DNA from: an uncultured Neomegalonema sp.
GTDB taxonomy: Bacteria; Pseudomonadota; Alphaproteobacteria; Rhodobacterales; Rhodobacteraceae
Length of the DNA stretch: 50,631 bases
Direction: 5' to 3'
Assembly: GCA_938008165.1 (NCBI GenBank)
Contig: CALLLP010000001.1
Location: forward strand, 131,585-182,215
Under the pieces are notes generated by a model. That model ran no database searches and was not told where the DNA came from. It saw nothing but the letters and a program-made list of their open reading frames with translations. The position numbers were made by a program, and so were the translations under genes. Below, one piece after another: positions 1 to 9,075 of the stretch (the first letter of the stretch is position 1; the number at the start of each line of letters is the position of its first letter).

Positions 1-1
1 G

Positions 2-1525
2 ACCCTGCTCAAGATCATGGCGGGGATCGATAAGGAATTCACCGGCGAGGCATGGGCCGCCGATGGCACCCGTGTCGGCTATCTGCCGCAGGAACCGCAG
101 CTCGACGAGACCAAGACCGTGCGTGAAAACGTCATGGAAGGGGTCGCGCCCAAGAAAGCCTTGCTCGACCGCTTTAACGAGGTCGCGATGGAGGTGGGGG
201 AGAATTACACCGATGAACTGATGGAGGAGATGACCACGCTTCAGGATCAGATCGACGCCCAGAATCTGTGGGATCTCGACAGTCAGGTCGACGTGGCCCT
301 CGAAGCCCTGCGCTGTCCCCCCGACGATGCCGATGTCGCCAATCTCTCAGGTGGAGAAAAGCGCCGGGTTGCGCTGTGCAAATTGCTGCTCGAAGCACCT
401 GACATGCTCTTGCTCGATGAACCGACCAACCATCTCGATGCCGAAACGATCGCATGGCTGCAAAAGCACCTTCAGGATTATACTGGCGCGGTCCTGCTCA
501 TCACCCATGACCGCTATTTCCTCGACAATATCACCGCGTGGATTCTGGAGCTCGACCGGGGCAAAGGCATCCCGTGGGAGGGCAATTATTCCTCTTGGAT
601 GGAGCAAAAGGCAAAGCGGCTGGAGCAGGAAAAGAACGAGGACAAGGGCAAGCAACGCACTCTTGCCCGTGAACTGGAATGGGTCCGTCAATCGCCCAAG
701 GCCCGGCAGGCAAAATCGAAAGCGCGTCTCAACGCCTATAACGAAATGGTCAACGAATCCGAACGCGACAAGATCGGGAAGGCACAGATTATCATCCCCA
801 ACGGCCCGCGCCTTGGCGAAAAGGTGATCGAGGTCGAGAACGTCCGCAAATCCTATGGCGATAAACTGTTGATCGACGGCCTGACCTTCAGCCTGCCCCC
901 CGGCGGCATTGTTGGGGTAATCGGACCGAACGGTGCGGGCAAAACGACCCTGTTCCGCATGTTGACCGGGCAGGAACAGCCCGATGAAGGCTCTGTGACC
1001 TTTGGCGACACGGTGCAGCTTGGCTATGTCGATCAATCCCGTGATGCACTCGATTCCAATAAAACCGTTTGGGAGGAAATCTCCGGCGGAAATGACATGA
1101 TTCAACTGGGTGCCGCGGAAATCAATTCCCGCGCCTATGTGGGCGCCTTCAACTTCAAAGGCGGCGACCAGCAGAAAAAGATGAACATGCTTTCGGGCGG
1201 CGAGCGCAACCGCGTGCATATGGCTAAGCTGTTGAAAGAGGGTGGGAATGTCATTCTACTCGATGAACCGACCAACGATCTCGATGTGGATACTCTGCGC
1301 GCCTTGGAAGACGCTCTCCTGAGCTTTGCGGGTTGCGCCGTGGTGATCTCGCATGATCGCTGGTTTCTCGACCGTATCTGTACCCACATGCTCGCCTTTG
1401 AGGGCGATAGCCATGTTGAGTGGTTCGAAGGGAATTTCGAGGATTACGAAGCCGATAAAATCCGCCGCCTGGGCGCGGATTCGGTGGAACCGAAAAGGAT
1501 CAAATACAAGAAGTTCGCGCGATAG
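2..1525 (+). CDS. ettA: Energy-dependent translational throttle protein EttA (ABC-F ATPase), 5' end missing
   Basis: A soluble ABC-F ATPase that binds the ribosomal E site and gates translation according to ATP/ADP level (family knowledge). The reading frame is open from base 2. The first visible residues (TLLKIMAG) directly follow where the first Walker A should be, so roughly the first 50 residues lie outside the window. Visible elements: first signature [15 protein letters not shown] and Walker [12 protein letters not shown], a charged linker between the two halves (around positions 600-780), second Walker [10 protein letters not shown], signature [15 protein letters not shown] and Walker [11 protein letters not shown]. 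The C-terminus RIKYKKFAR is typical of EttA rather than Uup or other ABC-F paralogues. A 180-bp gap follows before the next gene. Confidence 0.93.
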   Translation, partial: TLLKIMAGIDKEFTGEAWAADGTRVGYLPQEPQLDETKTVRENVMEGVAPKKALLDRFNEVAMEVGENYTDELMEEMTTLQDQIDAQNLWDLDSQVDVALEALRCPPDDADVANLSGGEKRRVALCKLLLEAPDMLLLDEPTNHLDAETIAWLQKHLQDYTGAVLLITHDRYFLDNITAWILELDRGKGIPWEGNYSSWMEQKAKRLEQEKNEDKGKQRTLARELEWVRQSPKARQAKSKARLNAYNEMVNESERDKIGKAQIIIPNGPRLGEKVIEVENVRKSYGDKLLIDGLTFSLPPGGIVGVIGPNGAGKTTLFRMLTGQEQPDEGSVTFGDTVQLGYVDQSRDALDSNKTVWEEISGGNDMIQLGAAEINSRAYVGAFNFKGGDQQKKMNMLSGGERNRVHMAKLLKEGGNVILLDEPTNDLDVDTLRALEDALLSFAGCAVVISHDRWFLDRICTHMLAFEGDSHVEWFEGNFEDYEADKIRRLGADSVEPKRIKYKKFAR

Positions 1526-1705
1526 GGAGTCTGTGCGTAAGGCGTTGAAAGAAAAATCTTATCGGGCGAGATCCTCGTTGGTTTGTAGCATTTGGTCGCA
1601 GGTCTATGATCTCGAATTTAAATGCTATAGCATGATTGTATCATTGAGGGACAAAACTGGTAATGAGCTTTTTTGATTGGCTCGTCCTGATGAAAGGTCT
1701 GGGCC

Positions 1706-2161
1706 ATGCAAGGCGACCCACATTGGTCAGTGATTGTGTCGGCGCTCGCCATCGCCTTTGTTTCGATTTTCGGAGCGTATATCGCGTGGAATCAGTGGAG
1801 GACAAACCACGATATTCTGCGCGAGCGGTTGTTTGATCGCCGGTACGAATTGTACGAGGCGACGCAAGGCGTGCTTTTACGGATAGCCGAGGAAAAAGGG
1901 TTGAGCTGGGAGGCGGCAAAGCGCTTTTCAGAAAACGCCCAGCGTGCCCATTTTATGGTTTCCAGCGATGATGCCCATTATTTCGAAATTCTGCGGCAAA
2001 AGGCCATTGCGCTCGCCAATGTGACATCCCTGACGGACCATAAACTGCCATCGCATGTGGCCAAGGAGCGGCAAGAACAACAAGAGCTTTGCAACTGGTT
2101 CAATGACCAATTCGAGGAAGTCTTTTCCAGGATGAGCAAATATTTGTTATTCGATAAATGA
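1706..2161 (+). CDS. Hypothetical protein with one N-terminal membrane segment
   Basis: 151 residues; family not recognised. A hydrophobic stretch at about residues 8-27 (VIVSALAIAFVSIFGAYIAW) should be a single transmembrane anchor. A basic and acidic, mostly helical cytoplasmic part follows (WRTNHDILRERLFDRRYELYEA). The start ATG is preceded by a GAAAGG ribosome-binding sequence about 9 bases upstream. Base composition is slightly lower in GC than its neighbours. It stands alone between ettA and the convergent EEP lipoprotein gene, so context gives no functional clue. Confidence 0.6.
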   Translation: MQGDPHWSVIVSALAIAFVSIFGAYIAWNQWRTNHDILRERLFDRRYELYEATQGVLLRIAEEKGLSWEAAKRFSENAQRAHFMVSSDDAHYFEILRQKAIALANVTSLTDHKLPSHVAKERQEQQELCNWFNDQFEEVFSRMSKYLLFDK

Positions 2162-2246
2162 TATTTTCAGGCAGTTTTAAAATATCCTGAAAGACAAGTG
2201 GCCTTTCAGGCTTTTCATGCGATTTTCAATCCGGGTCATGCCCCCA

Positions 2247-3191
2247 TTATTTTTGATGTTTACGCAGTTTGAAATCCGCCAATACAGGATAGTGATCGCT
2301 GGGCCAGTCGCCCGCGAATTTCCGGCGGATAACCTGCGCGTCCCCCAAGGCCTGCATATCCGGCGTGGCGGCGATGTGATCGATGGCGGCGGTCAGGTCA
2401 AGGCCGCGATTCCAGTGATAGGTCGACCCTCGCACCATCACGAAATCCAGACCCTCGGCGGCGATGATTCGGGCGGGTTTGCTGCGAATACCTGCATTGA
2501 TATCGCCGACAACGAAGAGCGTTTCGCCTGCCGCCACGCGCGGTCGGATGCGTTCGGCGACCAGTTCAGCGGAGAGGCGACGGTTTGAGGCGCTGGCAAA
2601 ATCGAAATGCACGTTGACGACCGTAAAGGATTCTTGCGTCTGACGATCCTCGAAGGTTGCCCAAGACGCAAAGGCCGGAAAACTGCCATTATACGTGCGT
2701 GAGTAGAGCACATCCGGTGTATCGGAAAAGAAGAACCAGCCTTCATCCACGGTTTTGAGACGTGCTGTCCGGTAGAGAATCGGCTGGGTCGACGGAAACA
2801 CCGCCGGATCATTAGCCGCCGCGACGCCATAATCGGGATTGTTCCGGGTCAACCAGTCTAGGGTGAGGTTCTGCGGTTGCACTGATCCACGCGCGAAACT
2901 CTCCATTTCTTGAAACGCGATAACATCCGCATCGAGCGCCTTGAACGCCGCATCGAGCGCATCGCGCCGCTCATTCCAATCGCCTATCGACCATGCGCCG
3001 GTTTCGCGGCCCAGCCAGATATAATGCACGTTATGGGTCGCGACGCGCAGGGTGCCGGAAAGGGGCGGATCGGGCAGGGGAGACGTCTGCACACAGCCCG
3101 CCAGAGCGATCAGTGCAACGAGGAAAATGCTTACTCGCCGCGTGGCCCGGTGGAACCAAACCGCCGCAGCTTTTGGATCAATCCAGCCCAT
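2247..3191 (-). CDS. Endonuclease/exonuclease/phosphatase (EEP) family lipoprotein
   Basis: A metal-dependent phosphodiesterase-fold protein (DNase I/EEP family); the substrate is unknown. With the chosen ATG at 3191 it has 314 residues. The N-terminus carries a basic patch and hydrophobic core ending in a lipobox (IALAGC), so a lipid-anchored envelope protein is likely. EEP motifs seen: VATHNVHY, the metal-binding FQEME, VVNVHFDF, VVGDINAG, and the C-terminal SDHYPVLADF. The start is uncertain: an in-frame TTG exists at 3305, but that would swallow most of the well-supported small ORF at 3131-3286, which the ATG already overlaps. It lies last in a minus-strand run after hisE. Confidence 0.75.
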   Translation of the reverse strand: MGWIDPKAAAVWFHRATRRVSIFLVALIALAGCVQTSPLPDPPLSGTLRVATHNVHYIWLGRETGAWSIGDWNERRDALDAAFKALDADVIAFQEMESFARGSVQPQNLTLDWLTRNNPDYGVAAANDPAVFPSTQPILYRTARLKTVDEGWFFFSDTPDVLYSRTYNGSFPAFASWATFEDRQTQESFTVVNVHFDFASASNRRLSAELVAERIRPRVAAGETLFVVGDINAGIRSKPARIIAAEGLDFVMVRGSTYHWNRGLDLTAAIDHIAATPDMQALGDAQVIRRKFAGDWPSDHYPVLADFKLRKHQK

Positions 3192-3286
3192 CCCTTGGGT
3201 TTGGGTTGTTCTGCTGCGGTATCCTCGGCGATCATCGCCTGTAATCCGCGGGTGATGGCTTCGGCAACCGGGTCTGGAGCGGGCAT
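3131..3286 (-). CDS. Small hypothetical protein (51 aa)
   Basis: ATG at 3286 is preceded by a near-ideal GAGGAG ribosome-binding site 7-8 bases upstream, with an open frame to a TAA at 3131. The protein is charged (MPAPDPVAEAITRG at the N-terminus, a Lys/Arg/Pro-rich second half) and has no signal peptide. It overlaps the beginning of the EEP lipoprotein gene in another frame, which suggests translational coupling. It sits 54 bases after hisE and could share its transcript. No family is recognised; support is the RBS and the arrangement only. Confidence 0.5.
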   Translation of the reverse strand: MPAPDPVAEAITRGLQAMIAEDTAAEQPKPKGWAGLIQKLRRFGSTGPRGE

Positions 3287-3340
3287 GGGTCAATCTCCTC
3301 GGCAATGACTCGCTCCTTATAATGTTCTATTTATGTTCTA

Positions 3341-3667
3341 TCAAGAGTTGGATGACCGCGAAGCCTTTTCCGCCAGACCGGATTGCCCCTCGCGCCGGGC
3401 TAGCACGTCGAGAACATCGGCCAGCGCAACGTCTCGCGATGCCAGCATGACCAGTAAGTGATAGACAACATCGGCCGCTTCGGTGGTCAGTTTTTCGCGA
3501 TCGCCTTTTACGGCCTCGATAATCGCTTCGACCGCTTCTTCGCCGAATTTTTCGGCGCATTTTTCCGGCCCCTTAGCCAGTAGCCGAGCGGTATGGGACG
3601 ATCCCGTATCCGCTTCGGCTTTCCGGGTCAGGATCGTCGCTTCAAGCCGGGCGAGGGTCTCACTCAT
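3341..3667 (-). CDS. hisE: Phosphoribosyl-ATP diphosphatase HisE
   Basis: Hydrolyses phosphoribosyl-ATP to phosphoribosyl-AMP, the second step of histidine biosynthesis, in the cytoplasm. 108 residues, the normal length for a free-standing HisE. The all-alpha NTP-pyrophosphohydrolase signature is visible: KGPEKCAEKFGEEAVEAIIEA followed by TTEAADVVYHLLVML, which provides the Mg-binding acidic residues. The start overlaps the stop of the upstream FMN reductase gene by 4 bases (ATGA), so the two are translationally coupled. HisF lies one gene further upstream. Confidence 0.95.
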   Translation of the reverse strand: MSETLARLEATILTRKAEADTGSSHTARLLAKGPEKCAEKFGEEAVEAIIEAVKGDREKLTTEAADVVYHLLVMLASRDVALADVLDVLARREGQSGLAEKASRSSNS

Positions 3668-4200
3668 GCGCCTGCCAAGGCTGCGAGGGCCGTGAGTTGC
3701 TTTTCGATAAAGCCCTTTGTGGTCTCGTCTAGACCGCTCATGCCCTCGTCGAAATATTTGCCCGCTTCGCCGACATAGATCATCGGTTGTGCAACGGTCC
3801 GGGCATTGAGATTGGCCAGTTGATTGCGCAGCTGCATCTGGGCGCGCACGGTGCCAAGCTTGCCGGGGCTGGTGCCCATCATCGCGGTCGGCTTGCCGTC
3901 ATAGACATTGGGGCGCACGCGCGAAATCCAGTCCATCGCGTTTTTCAGCACACCGGGGGGCGCGGCATTATATTCGGGCGTGACGATCAACAGCGCATCG
4001 GCTTCACGAATCATCGCAGCGACCCGCTCGACGGGGGCAGGCATGCCAGCCGCCTCCACATCGCCGTTATAAAGGGGAATGTCAGAAATATCGGCAATAA
4101 CGACATCATGCGCAGGGGCGGCAATATCCTTGACCGCATGCAGCAGCGCGGTGTTGTAGGATTTTGCCCGAAGGCTGCCTGAAATGCCGCAAATCTTCAT
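3664..4200 (-). CDS. NADPH-dependent FMN reductase (flavodoxin-fold)
   Basis: 178 residues with the NAD(P)H-dependent FMN reductase fold: N-terminal FMN phosphate-binding loop GISGSLRAKSYN, then PLYNGDVEA, the conserved TPEYNAAPPGVLKNAMDWISR segment and the GTSPGKLGTVRAQMQLR helix. Likely a cytoplasmic flavin or quinone reductase; the substrate cannot be told. It sits between hisF (17-base gap) and hisE (4-base overlap), so it is probably co-transcribed with histidine genes, although no role in histidine synthesis is known for the family. Confidence 0.87.
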   Translation of the reverse strand: MKICGISGSLRAKSYNTALLHAVKDIAAPAHDVVIADISDIPLYNGDVEAAGMPAPVERVAAMIREADALLIVTPEYNAAPPGVLKNAMDWISRVRPNVYDGKPTAMMGTSPGKLGTVRAQMQLRNQLANLNARTVAQPMIYVGEAGKYFDEGMSGLDETTKGFIEKQLTALAALAGA

Positions 4201-4217
4201 GGATTATCCCTTATGTC

Positions 4218-4976
4218 TTATATTCTGACGGGTACGCCGCCCTTTGCCATGGCCGCTTTGGCCTCTGCTATAGTGTAGGTCCCGAAATGGAAGATGGAAG
4301 CGGCGAGCACCGCCGATGCGCCGCCCTGTCGCACACCTTCCACCAGATGATCGAGCGTGCCGACCCCGCCCGACGCAATGACGGGGATGCCCACGGCGCT
4401 GGATACGGCCTGAGTCAAGGGAATGTCATAGCCGATCTTCGCCCCGTCGCGATCCATCGAAGTCAGCAGGATCTCGCCCGCGCCAAGCCCTTCCATTTTG
4501 CGTGCGAAGGCCACGGCATCGATGCCGGTTTCGGTGCGCCCGCCATGGGTAAAGATGTCAAACCGTCCCGCGCCGACGCTCTTGGCATCGATGGCGACGG
4601 TGATGCATTGCGAGCCGAACTTTTCGGAGGCCGCGCGCACGAAATCCGGATTCTTCACGGCGGTCGTATTGATCGATACTTTATCGGCCCCGGCGAGAAG
4701 CAGCGCGCGAATATCTTCCAGCGTTCGGATGCCGCCCCCCACGGTCAGCGGCATGAAGCAGCGCTCCGCCGTGCGCCGCACCACATCGAGCATCGTTCCG
4801 CGCCCTTCATGGCTCGCGCCAATATCGAGAAAGCACAACTCATCTGCCCCCGCCGCATCATAGGCGGTGGCCGCTTCGACCGGATCACCGGCATCGACCA
4901 GATCGACGAAATTGACACCTTTGACGACACGGCCTCCGGCGACGTCTAGACAGGGAATGACGCGGGTTTTAAGCAT
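4218..4976 (-). CDS. hisF: Imidazole glycerol phosphate synthase cyclase subunit HisF
   Basis: The cyclase subunit that, with HisH, forms imidazole glycerol phosphate and AICAR. 252 residues in a TIM barrel. The start [12 protein letters not shown] is the family consensus, with catalytic Asp in CLDV and the second catalytic Asp in [13 protein letters not shown]. Phosphate-binding loops are seen at LTVGGGIRT and VIASGGVGT. An in-frame ATG 12 codons upstream (5012) was not used because family members begin at MLKTR. hisH and hisA are not adjacent here; the next gene upstream is divergent. Confidence 0.96.
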   Translation of the reverse strand: MLKTRVIPCLDVAGGRVVKGVNFVDLVDAGDPVEAATAYDAAGADELCFLDIGASHEGRGTMLDVVRRTAERCFMPLTVGGGIRTLEDIRALLLAGADKVSINTTAVKNPDFVRAASEKFGSQCITVAIDAKSVGAGRFDIFTHGGRTETGIDAVAFARKMEGLGAGEILLTSMDRDGAKIGYDIPLTQAVSSAVGIPVIASGGVGTLDHLVEGVRQGGASAVLAASIFHFGTYTIAEAKAAMAKGGVPVRI

Positions 4977-5072
4977 ATCGAAGCAGGTAGCGCCTCCGGG
5001 CTTGCACGGCAAGACGGAACGTATCGCGCGCTTGTGGATTGCACAGGAACCGCTTCGTCTGAAAGGTCCTTC

Positions 5073-5849
5073 ATGGAACTCGATATTGCTGTCCGCCTCG
5101 ATTACGCGATCGAGGGGCCGGTCGATCTTTTGTTACAGATCGAGGCAGCGGCGCTGGACGATCAGCGCGTTTTGCAAGCCGATCTCAATACCGGATGGGC
5201 CGGGCCGGGATGGGAGATCGCCGCCGAAAGCGCGGTAGGGCGGCGGCTATGGTTGCGGTTGGAAAACGATTTTCAGTGCCGCTATACCGCCCGGATCGCG
5301 ATTGACCGGATCGCGCCTGATTTAAAGAAATTATCGCAGGTTCAGCCCCGTAATGTGCCGGGCGAGGTGGTGCGCTACCTGATGCCGTCGCGATTTTGTC
5401 CGTCCGATGCCTTCCAGACCTTCGTGGATGCGGAATTCGGCGAGACGCAGGGTGGGGCGCGGATTCTGGCGCTGCGCGATTGGATCGAGGCACGCTTTGC
5501 CTATGTGCCGGGGGCCAGCGGTCCGCAGACAACCACATTCGAAACCTTTGTCCAGCGCCAGGGCGTTTGTCGCGATTTTGCGCATGTGTTGATTACCATG
5601 GCGCGGGCTTCCACGATCCCGGCGCGTTTCGCCAGTGTCTACGCCCCGGATGTAACCCCGCCCGACTTTCATGCGGTGGCAGAGGTGTATCTGGACGATG
5701 CATGGCATCTCGTAGATCCGACCGGCATGGCGGACCCGACGACGATTGCGAGGATCGGCGTCGGGGCGGATGCGGCGGATGTTGCCTTCATGAGCAGTTT
5801 CGGTGCGATGAGACTGCAACAGCAATCGGTCAGCGTCATCCGCGTCTGA
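5073..5849 (+). CDS. Transglutaminase-like cysteine protease family protein
   Basis: 258 residues. The C-terminal half has the transglutaminase-like papain-fold core with a Cys-His-Asp triad: [10 protein letters not shown] (Cys), [11 protein letters not shown] (His) and HLVDPTGM (Asp). The N-terminal half resembles the beta-rich domain found before such cores in bacteria. No signal peptide, so cytoplasmic. The ATG at 5073 is chosen over one at 5034 because AAGG lies about 8 bases ahead and family members start near MELDI. It is divergent from hisF and its 3' end overlaps the convergent ThDP enzyme gene by 14 bases. The physiological substrate is unknown. Confidence 0.85.
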   Translation: MELDIAVRLDYAIEGPVDLLLQIEAAALDDQRVLQADLNTGWAGPGWEIAAESAVGRRLWLRLENDFQCRYTARIAIDRIAPDLKKLSQVQPRNVPGEVVRYLMPSRFCPSDAFQTFVDAEFGETQGGARILALRDWIEARFAYVPGASGPQTTTFETFVQRQGVCRDFAHVLITMARASTIPARFASVYAPDVTPPDFHAVAEVYLDDAWHLVDPTGMADPTTIARIGVGADAADVAFMSSFGAMRLQQQSVSVIRV

Positions 5850-7425
5850 AGACCGGCGCGGCAAGGCTGGCGATGGCGATATCGAGAACGGCGGGTTTTC
5901 CGCTGGCCAGGGCCGCCTTCAATGCGGGGGCGATCTCGTCGTCTTGAACCACTTTTGCCCCATGACAGCCCAAAGCTTCCGCCGCCCGGTCATAGCGCGT
6001 GTCGGGGCTGAGATCGCAGCCAATGGCCCGATCCGCGCCGTAATCGCGAACCTGAATATGATGCTCGGCATTCCAACAGGCGTCGTTTCCGACAAGCGCC
6101 AGAAACGGCGTGTCGGCACGGGCGGCGGTGTCGAATTCCGCCAGTGTAAAGCCCGCCGTGCCATCGCCCATCGTCAGGATGACGGTTGAATCGGGCCGGG
6201 CGACCTTTGCCCCGATGGCATATCCGATGCCGCCGCCAATGGCCCCGGACAGGCCGTTCGTCAGGCGCATCGGGGCGTGGAGCAGGGCCTGCGCCCATTG
6301 TCCGAATTCTCCGCCGTCGCAGACCAGAACCGGATCGCTCGCCCCATCGAGGATAGCCTGTATTTGTGCGCATAATATGCGCGGATGAATGCCCGGCGCG
6401 GTGGATGGATCGTCGCGATAGGCAAGCGCGGCATCGACAGTGGCGCACCATTGTTCCCGATTGACCCTGTTCACCAGAGGCAGCAATGCGTCCACCACGG
6501 CCCAGGGATCGGCCTGTCCGGCCATTGCCAACCGCGCCCCGGCCAGCGATTTGGCCCGGTCGAGCGCCGCTTCTTCCGGGTCGATGAACAGCAGTGTCGC
6601 CGTCTCCGAAACAGCAGGGGGGCGAGCAAATGCCATCGTGAAATCAGGCACTTTGCCGATCCCAAGGATCAAATCGGCCTGCGGCAATGCCTCGACAAAG
6701 GCTCCGAGCGCAGGGTCGCGCAATCCACGCGGGCTTTCGAGACAGACAACCGGCGCGCCGCTCGCCTCTCTCAAGGCCGCTGCCCGTCCCCCGCCCCGCC
6801 CCTCATTGAGCATTGGCCCGGTCAGGATCAGCGGACGCTCGGCCCCTGCAAGAGCCGCGGCGACCGCCGCCGCATTTCCAAAGGATTGAGCCTTTGGCAA
6901 CAGATCGGCGGGCATTGCGCTTTCGGAAACATCGGCATTGAGCACGTCGAAGGGCAGGGCGATATGCACCGGACCTTGTCGCCCGGACAAGGCGATTCGG
7001 ATCGCTTCGCCCAGCATCTCGCCCAGCTCTGCGGGGGAGCGGGGCCGGAATGTCGCTTTGACCACCGGCGCGGCCATCGCGCATTGGTCCAGCTCTTGGA
7101 ATGGCGCGTTTCCGCCCTCTCGCACGGGCGAATCGCCGCTGAGGAACAGAACCGGGCTTTCATTCATCCGCGCCGAATACACCGCCGATAGCGCATTGGC
7201 GAAACCCGGCGCCGCCGTCACCAATGCCACGCCCAGCGTGCCAGATGTTTGCGCGAATCCATCGGCCATATAGACAGCGCCGCCCTCATGCCGGGTATGG
7301 ATGATCCGTAGATCATCGTCGATGGCGGCATCATAGACCGGCATGATCTGGTTACCCGATAGCGAGAAAACCGTTTCCACCCCGGCAGCGCGCAGGGTTC
7401 GGGTGAGCAGGCGGGCACCATTCAT
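5836..7425 (-). CDS. Thiamine diphosphate-dependent enzyme (acetolactate synthase-like)
   Basis: 529 residues with the three-domain layout of the acetolactate synthase/benzoylformate decarboxylase superfamily. The N-terminal Pyr domain has the catalytic Glu in TRHEGGAVYMADG. A central domain lacks a clear FAD signature. The C-terminal PP domain has the cofactor motif GDGTAGF...GND that binds Mg-ThDP. No small regulatory subunit lies nearby, so a catabolic decarboxylase or ligase is more likely than a biosynthetic ilvB; the substrate cannot be assigned. It lies 120 bp downstream of pobA on the same strand, so a role in aromatic or organic-acid breakdown is possible. Confidence 0.85.
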   Translation of the reverse strand: MNGARLLTRTLRAAGVETVFSLSGNQIMPVYDAAIDDDLRIIHTRHEGGAVYMADGFAQTSGTLGVALVTAAPGFANALSAVYSARMNESPVLFLSGDSPVREGGNAPFQELDQCAMAAPVVKATFRPRSPAELGEMLGEAIRIALSGRQGPVHIALPFDVLNADVSESAMPADLLPKAQSFGNAAAVAAALAGAERPLILTGPMLNEGRGGGRAAALREASGAPVVCLESPRGLRDPALGAFVEALPQADLILGIGKVPDFTMAFARPPAVSETATLLFIDPEEAALDRAKSLAGARLAMAGQADPWAVVDALLPLVNRVNREQWCATVDAALAYRDDPSTAPGIHPRILCAQIQAILDGASDPVLVCDGGEFGQWAQALLHAPMRLTNGLSGAIGGGIGYAIGAKVARPDSTVILTMGDGTAGFTLAEFDTAARADTPFLALVGNDACWNAEHHIQVRDYGADRAIGCDLSPDTRYDRAAEALGCHGAKVVQDDEIAPALKAALASGKPAVLDIAIASLAAPVFRRG

Positions 7426-7545
7426 GGGGCAAGACTCCTGAGAGATTCAATCTGGCTTCTCTCTTACCGCTTGCACGAGCAGAAATGTATCCCGTTCATC
7501 ATCCGGTTCGTTTTGGGAACGCAAAGGTGATACCCGCTTGGCGGA

Positions 7546-8715
7546 TCAGTAAGGCAAACCCACATAATTCTCCGCCAGCGCCATCTGAGCCGCCACCGAT
7601 CCCGCGAGGTAGTCCAACTCCGCGCGTTGCATTCGCTGCTCAAAGACGGGCCGGTCGGGAAATCGGTGCAGGAGCGATGTCATCCACCACGAGAAACGCT
7701 CGACCTTCCACACCCGCGCCAGAGCACGCTCGGCATAGGTTCGCAGGCCCGAAGGGTCGTTCTGCCCGTACCACGCGATCAGACCCTCCGATAAATAATG
7801 GATATCCGCAGCGGCCAGATTCAGACCCTTAGCCCCGGTGGGCGGAACGATATGCGCGGCGTCTCCGGCAAGGAAAAGACGGCCATAGCGCATTGTTTCG
7901 CAGACATGGGATCGCAACGGCGCAATGCTTTTTTCGATCGAAGGTCCGGTTTCCATCCGATCCGCCACAGATGCGGGCAATCGCATGCGCAGGGTATCCC
8001 AAAACCGTGCATCCGACCAATCCTCGACCCTCTCATCGGTGCGGCATTGGATGTAATAGCGGGACAGCTTGTGACTGCGCAGAGAGCACAGCGCAAACCC
8101 GTCATCATGGGCCGCATAGATCAATTCGTCGCTCGCCGGGGTCGTTTCGGACAGGATACCCAGCCATCCGAATGGATAGACCTGCTCGAATTCCCGGCGA
8201 TGGTCTGCGGGGATGGATTGGCGGCTGGGGCCATGAAATCCATCGCAGCCAATCACAAAATCGCATTCGATGCGCTGCGCCTCTCCGTCATGGCAAAAGG
8301 TGACGAAGGGCGTGTCGCCGGTCAGATCATGCAGTGCAACATCCTCGACGCCGTGCAGGACGATGCCGCCACTGGAATCGCGGGCATGGTAGAGATCTTT
8401 TGTCACCTCCGTCTGCCCATAGACCAGAACCGTGCGCTCGGTCAGGTTTCGCAGATCGATTCGATTGATCGTGCCAGAATGAGAAATAGCGAATCCATCA
8501 TGGACAAGCCCTTGCGCATCCATGCGGGTGCCAATGCCCGCCTGTCGCAATATCTGCTGAGTCCCGCTTTCCAGCACCCCCGCCCGGATCCGGCCCAGTA
8601 CGTGATCCCGACTGCGCCGCTCCAGAACGATGCTCTCGATACCGGCCAGATGCAGTATCTGGGCGAGCAACAGGCCGGATGGTCCCCCTCCGATAATGGC
8701 GACCGGAACCCTCAT
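7546..8715 (-). CDS. pobA: 4-hydroxybenzoate 3-monooxygenase PobA
   Basis: FAD-dependent hydroxylase converting 4-hydroxybenzoate to protocatechuate with NADPH and oxygen. 389 residues, the family's usual length. Seen: the Rossmann dinucleotide motif GGGPSG near the N-terminus, RIRAGVLE (conserved in PobA), the DG motif VIGCDGFHGPSR, and the second FAD motif LFLAGDAAHIVPPTGAKGLN. The ATG at 8715 is preferred over upstream starts because MRVPVAIIGGGPSG is the normal N-terminus. No pca genes or obvious pobR are next to it. Protocatechuate cleavage genes must be elsewhere. Confidence 0.94.
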   Translation of the reverse strand: MRVPVAIIGGGPSGLLLAQILHLAGIESIVLERRSRDHVLGRIRAGVLESGTQQILRQAGIGTRMDAQGLVHDGFAISHSGTINRIDLRNLTERTVLVYGQTEVTKDLYHARDSSGGIVLHGVEDVALHDLTGDTPFVTFCHDGEAQRIECDFVIGCDGFHGPSRQSIPADHRREFEQVYPFGWLGILSETTPASDELIYAAHDDGFALCSLRSHKLSRYYIQCRTDERVEDWSDARFWDTLRMRLPASVADRMETGPSIEKSIAPLRSHVCETMRYGRLFLAGDAAHIVPPTGAKGLNLAAADIHYLSEGLIAWYGQNDPSGLRTYAERALARVWKVERFSWWMTSLLHRFPDRPVFEQRMQRAELDYLAGSVAAQMALAENYVGLPY

Positions 8716-9075
8716 GGTTGAGCGTCCTGTGTGATTAGGGTCTTTTCGGTTGAGTGTGCCATGGCGACCATGAGTGATTCTCGACAATGGGCAGGATACG
8801 CCGCAATTTTGCGGGATCGCTGGAATACTGCGTCAGACGCTCAGGTGCGGCAATTATGCCAATATGCAACACTTTACGGTGAACATCCGCAGAAAAGGGC
8901 CAATGTTGTCATGGCCTTGCATTCTGTTTCATGCAGGCGTAGTGATTGGTTCACCAATAATAACTTGCCTCCGACCGTGTACAATAGGTAGGTTGTTAAT
9001 CCACGGCGGTTTAATGCCGTAATAAGATTATGTGCAAGCGCTCCGCGGTCTTGCGTTCAATAACAGGAAAGTGCC
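8716..9075. other. Intergenic region between pobA and the secreted Pro/Ala-rich gene
   Basis: About 360 bp serving two divergent genes, so it should hold both promoters. It contains a perfect inverted repeat (8945-8958). An 86-codon open frame from a GTG at 8731 is present, but it has no ribosome-binding site or recognisable domain and is not called. An AGGAAA ribosome-binding sequence lies just ahead of the gene starting at 9076. Confidence 0.5.
8945..8958. promoter_or_regulatory. Inverted repeat ATTGGT-N2-ACCAAT, possible operator
   Basis: A perfect 6-bp inverted repeat with a 2-base centre, about 120 bp ahead of the secreted-protein gene and 230 bp ahead of pobA. Size and symmetry suit a dimeric regulator, but no regulator gene is adjacent and the match could be chance. 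Confidence 0.25.

Noticed and set aside
347..1219. 290-codon open frame antisense to ettA
   Set aside because: Shadow of a strongly conserved ABC-F gene in GC-rich DNA; no RBS or domain.
8731..8991. 86-codon frame from GTG between pobA and the secreted-protein gene
   Set aside because: No ribosome-binding site, no domain or helix pattern, and it fills the promoter region of two divergent genes.
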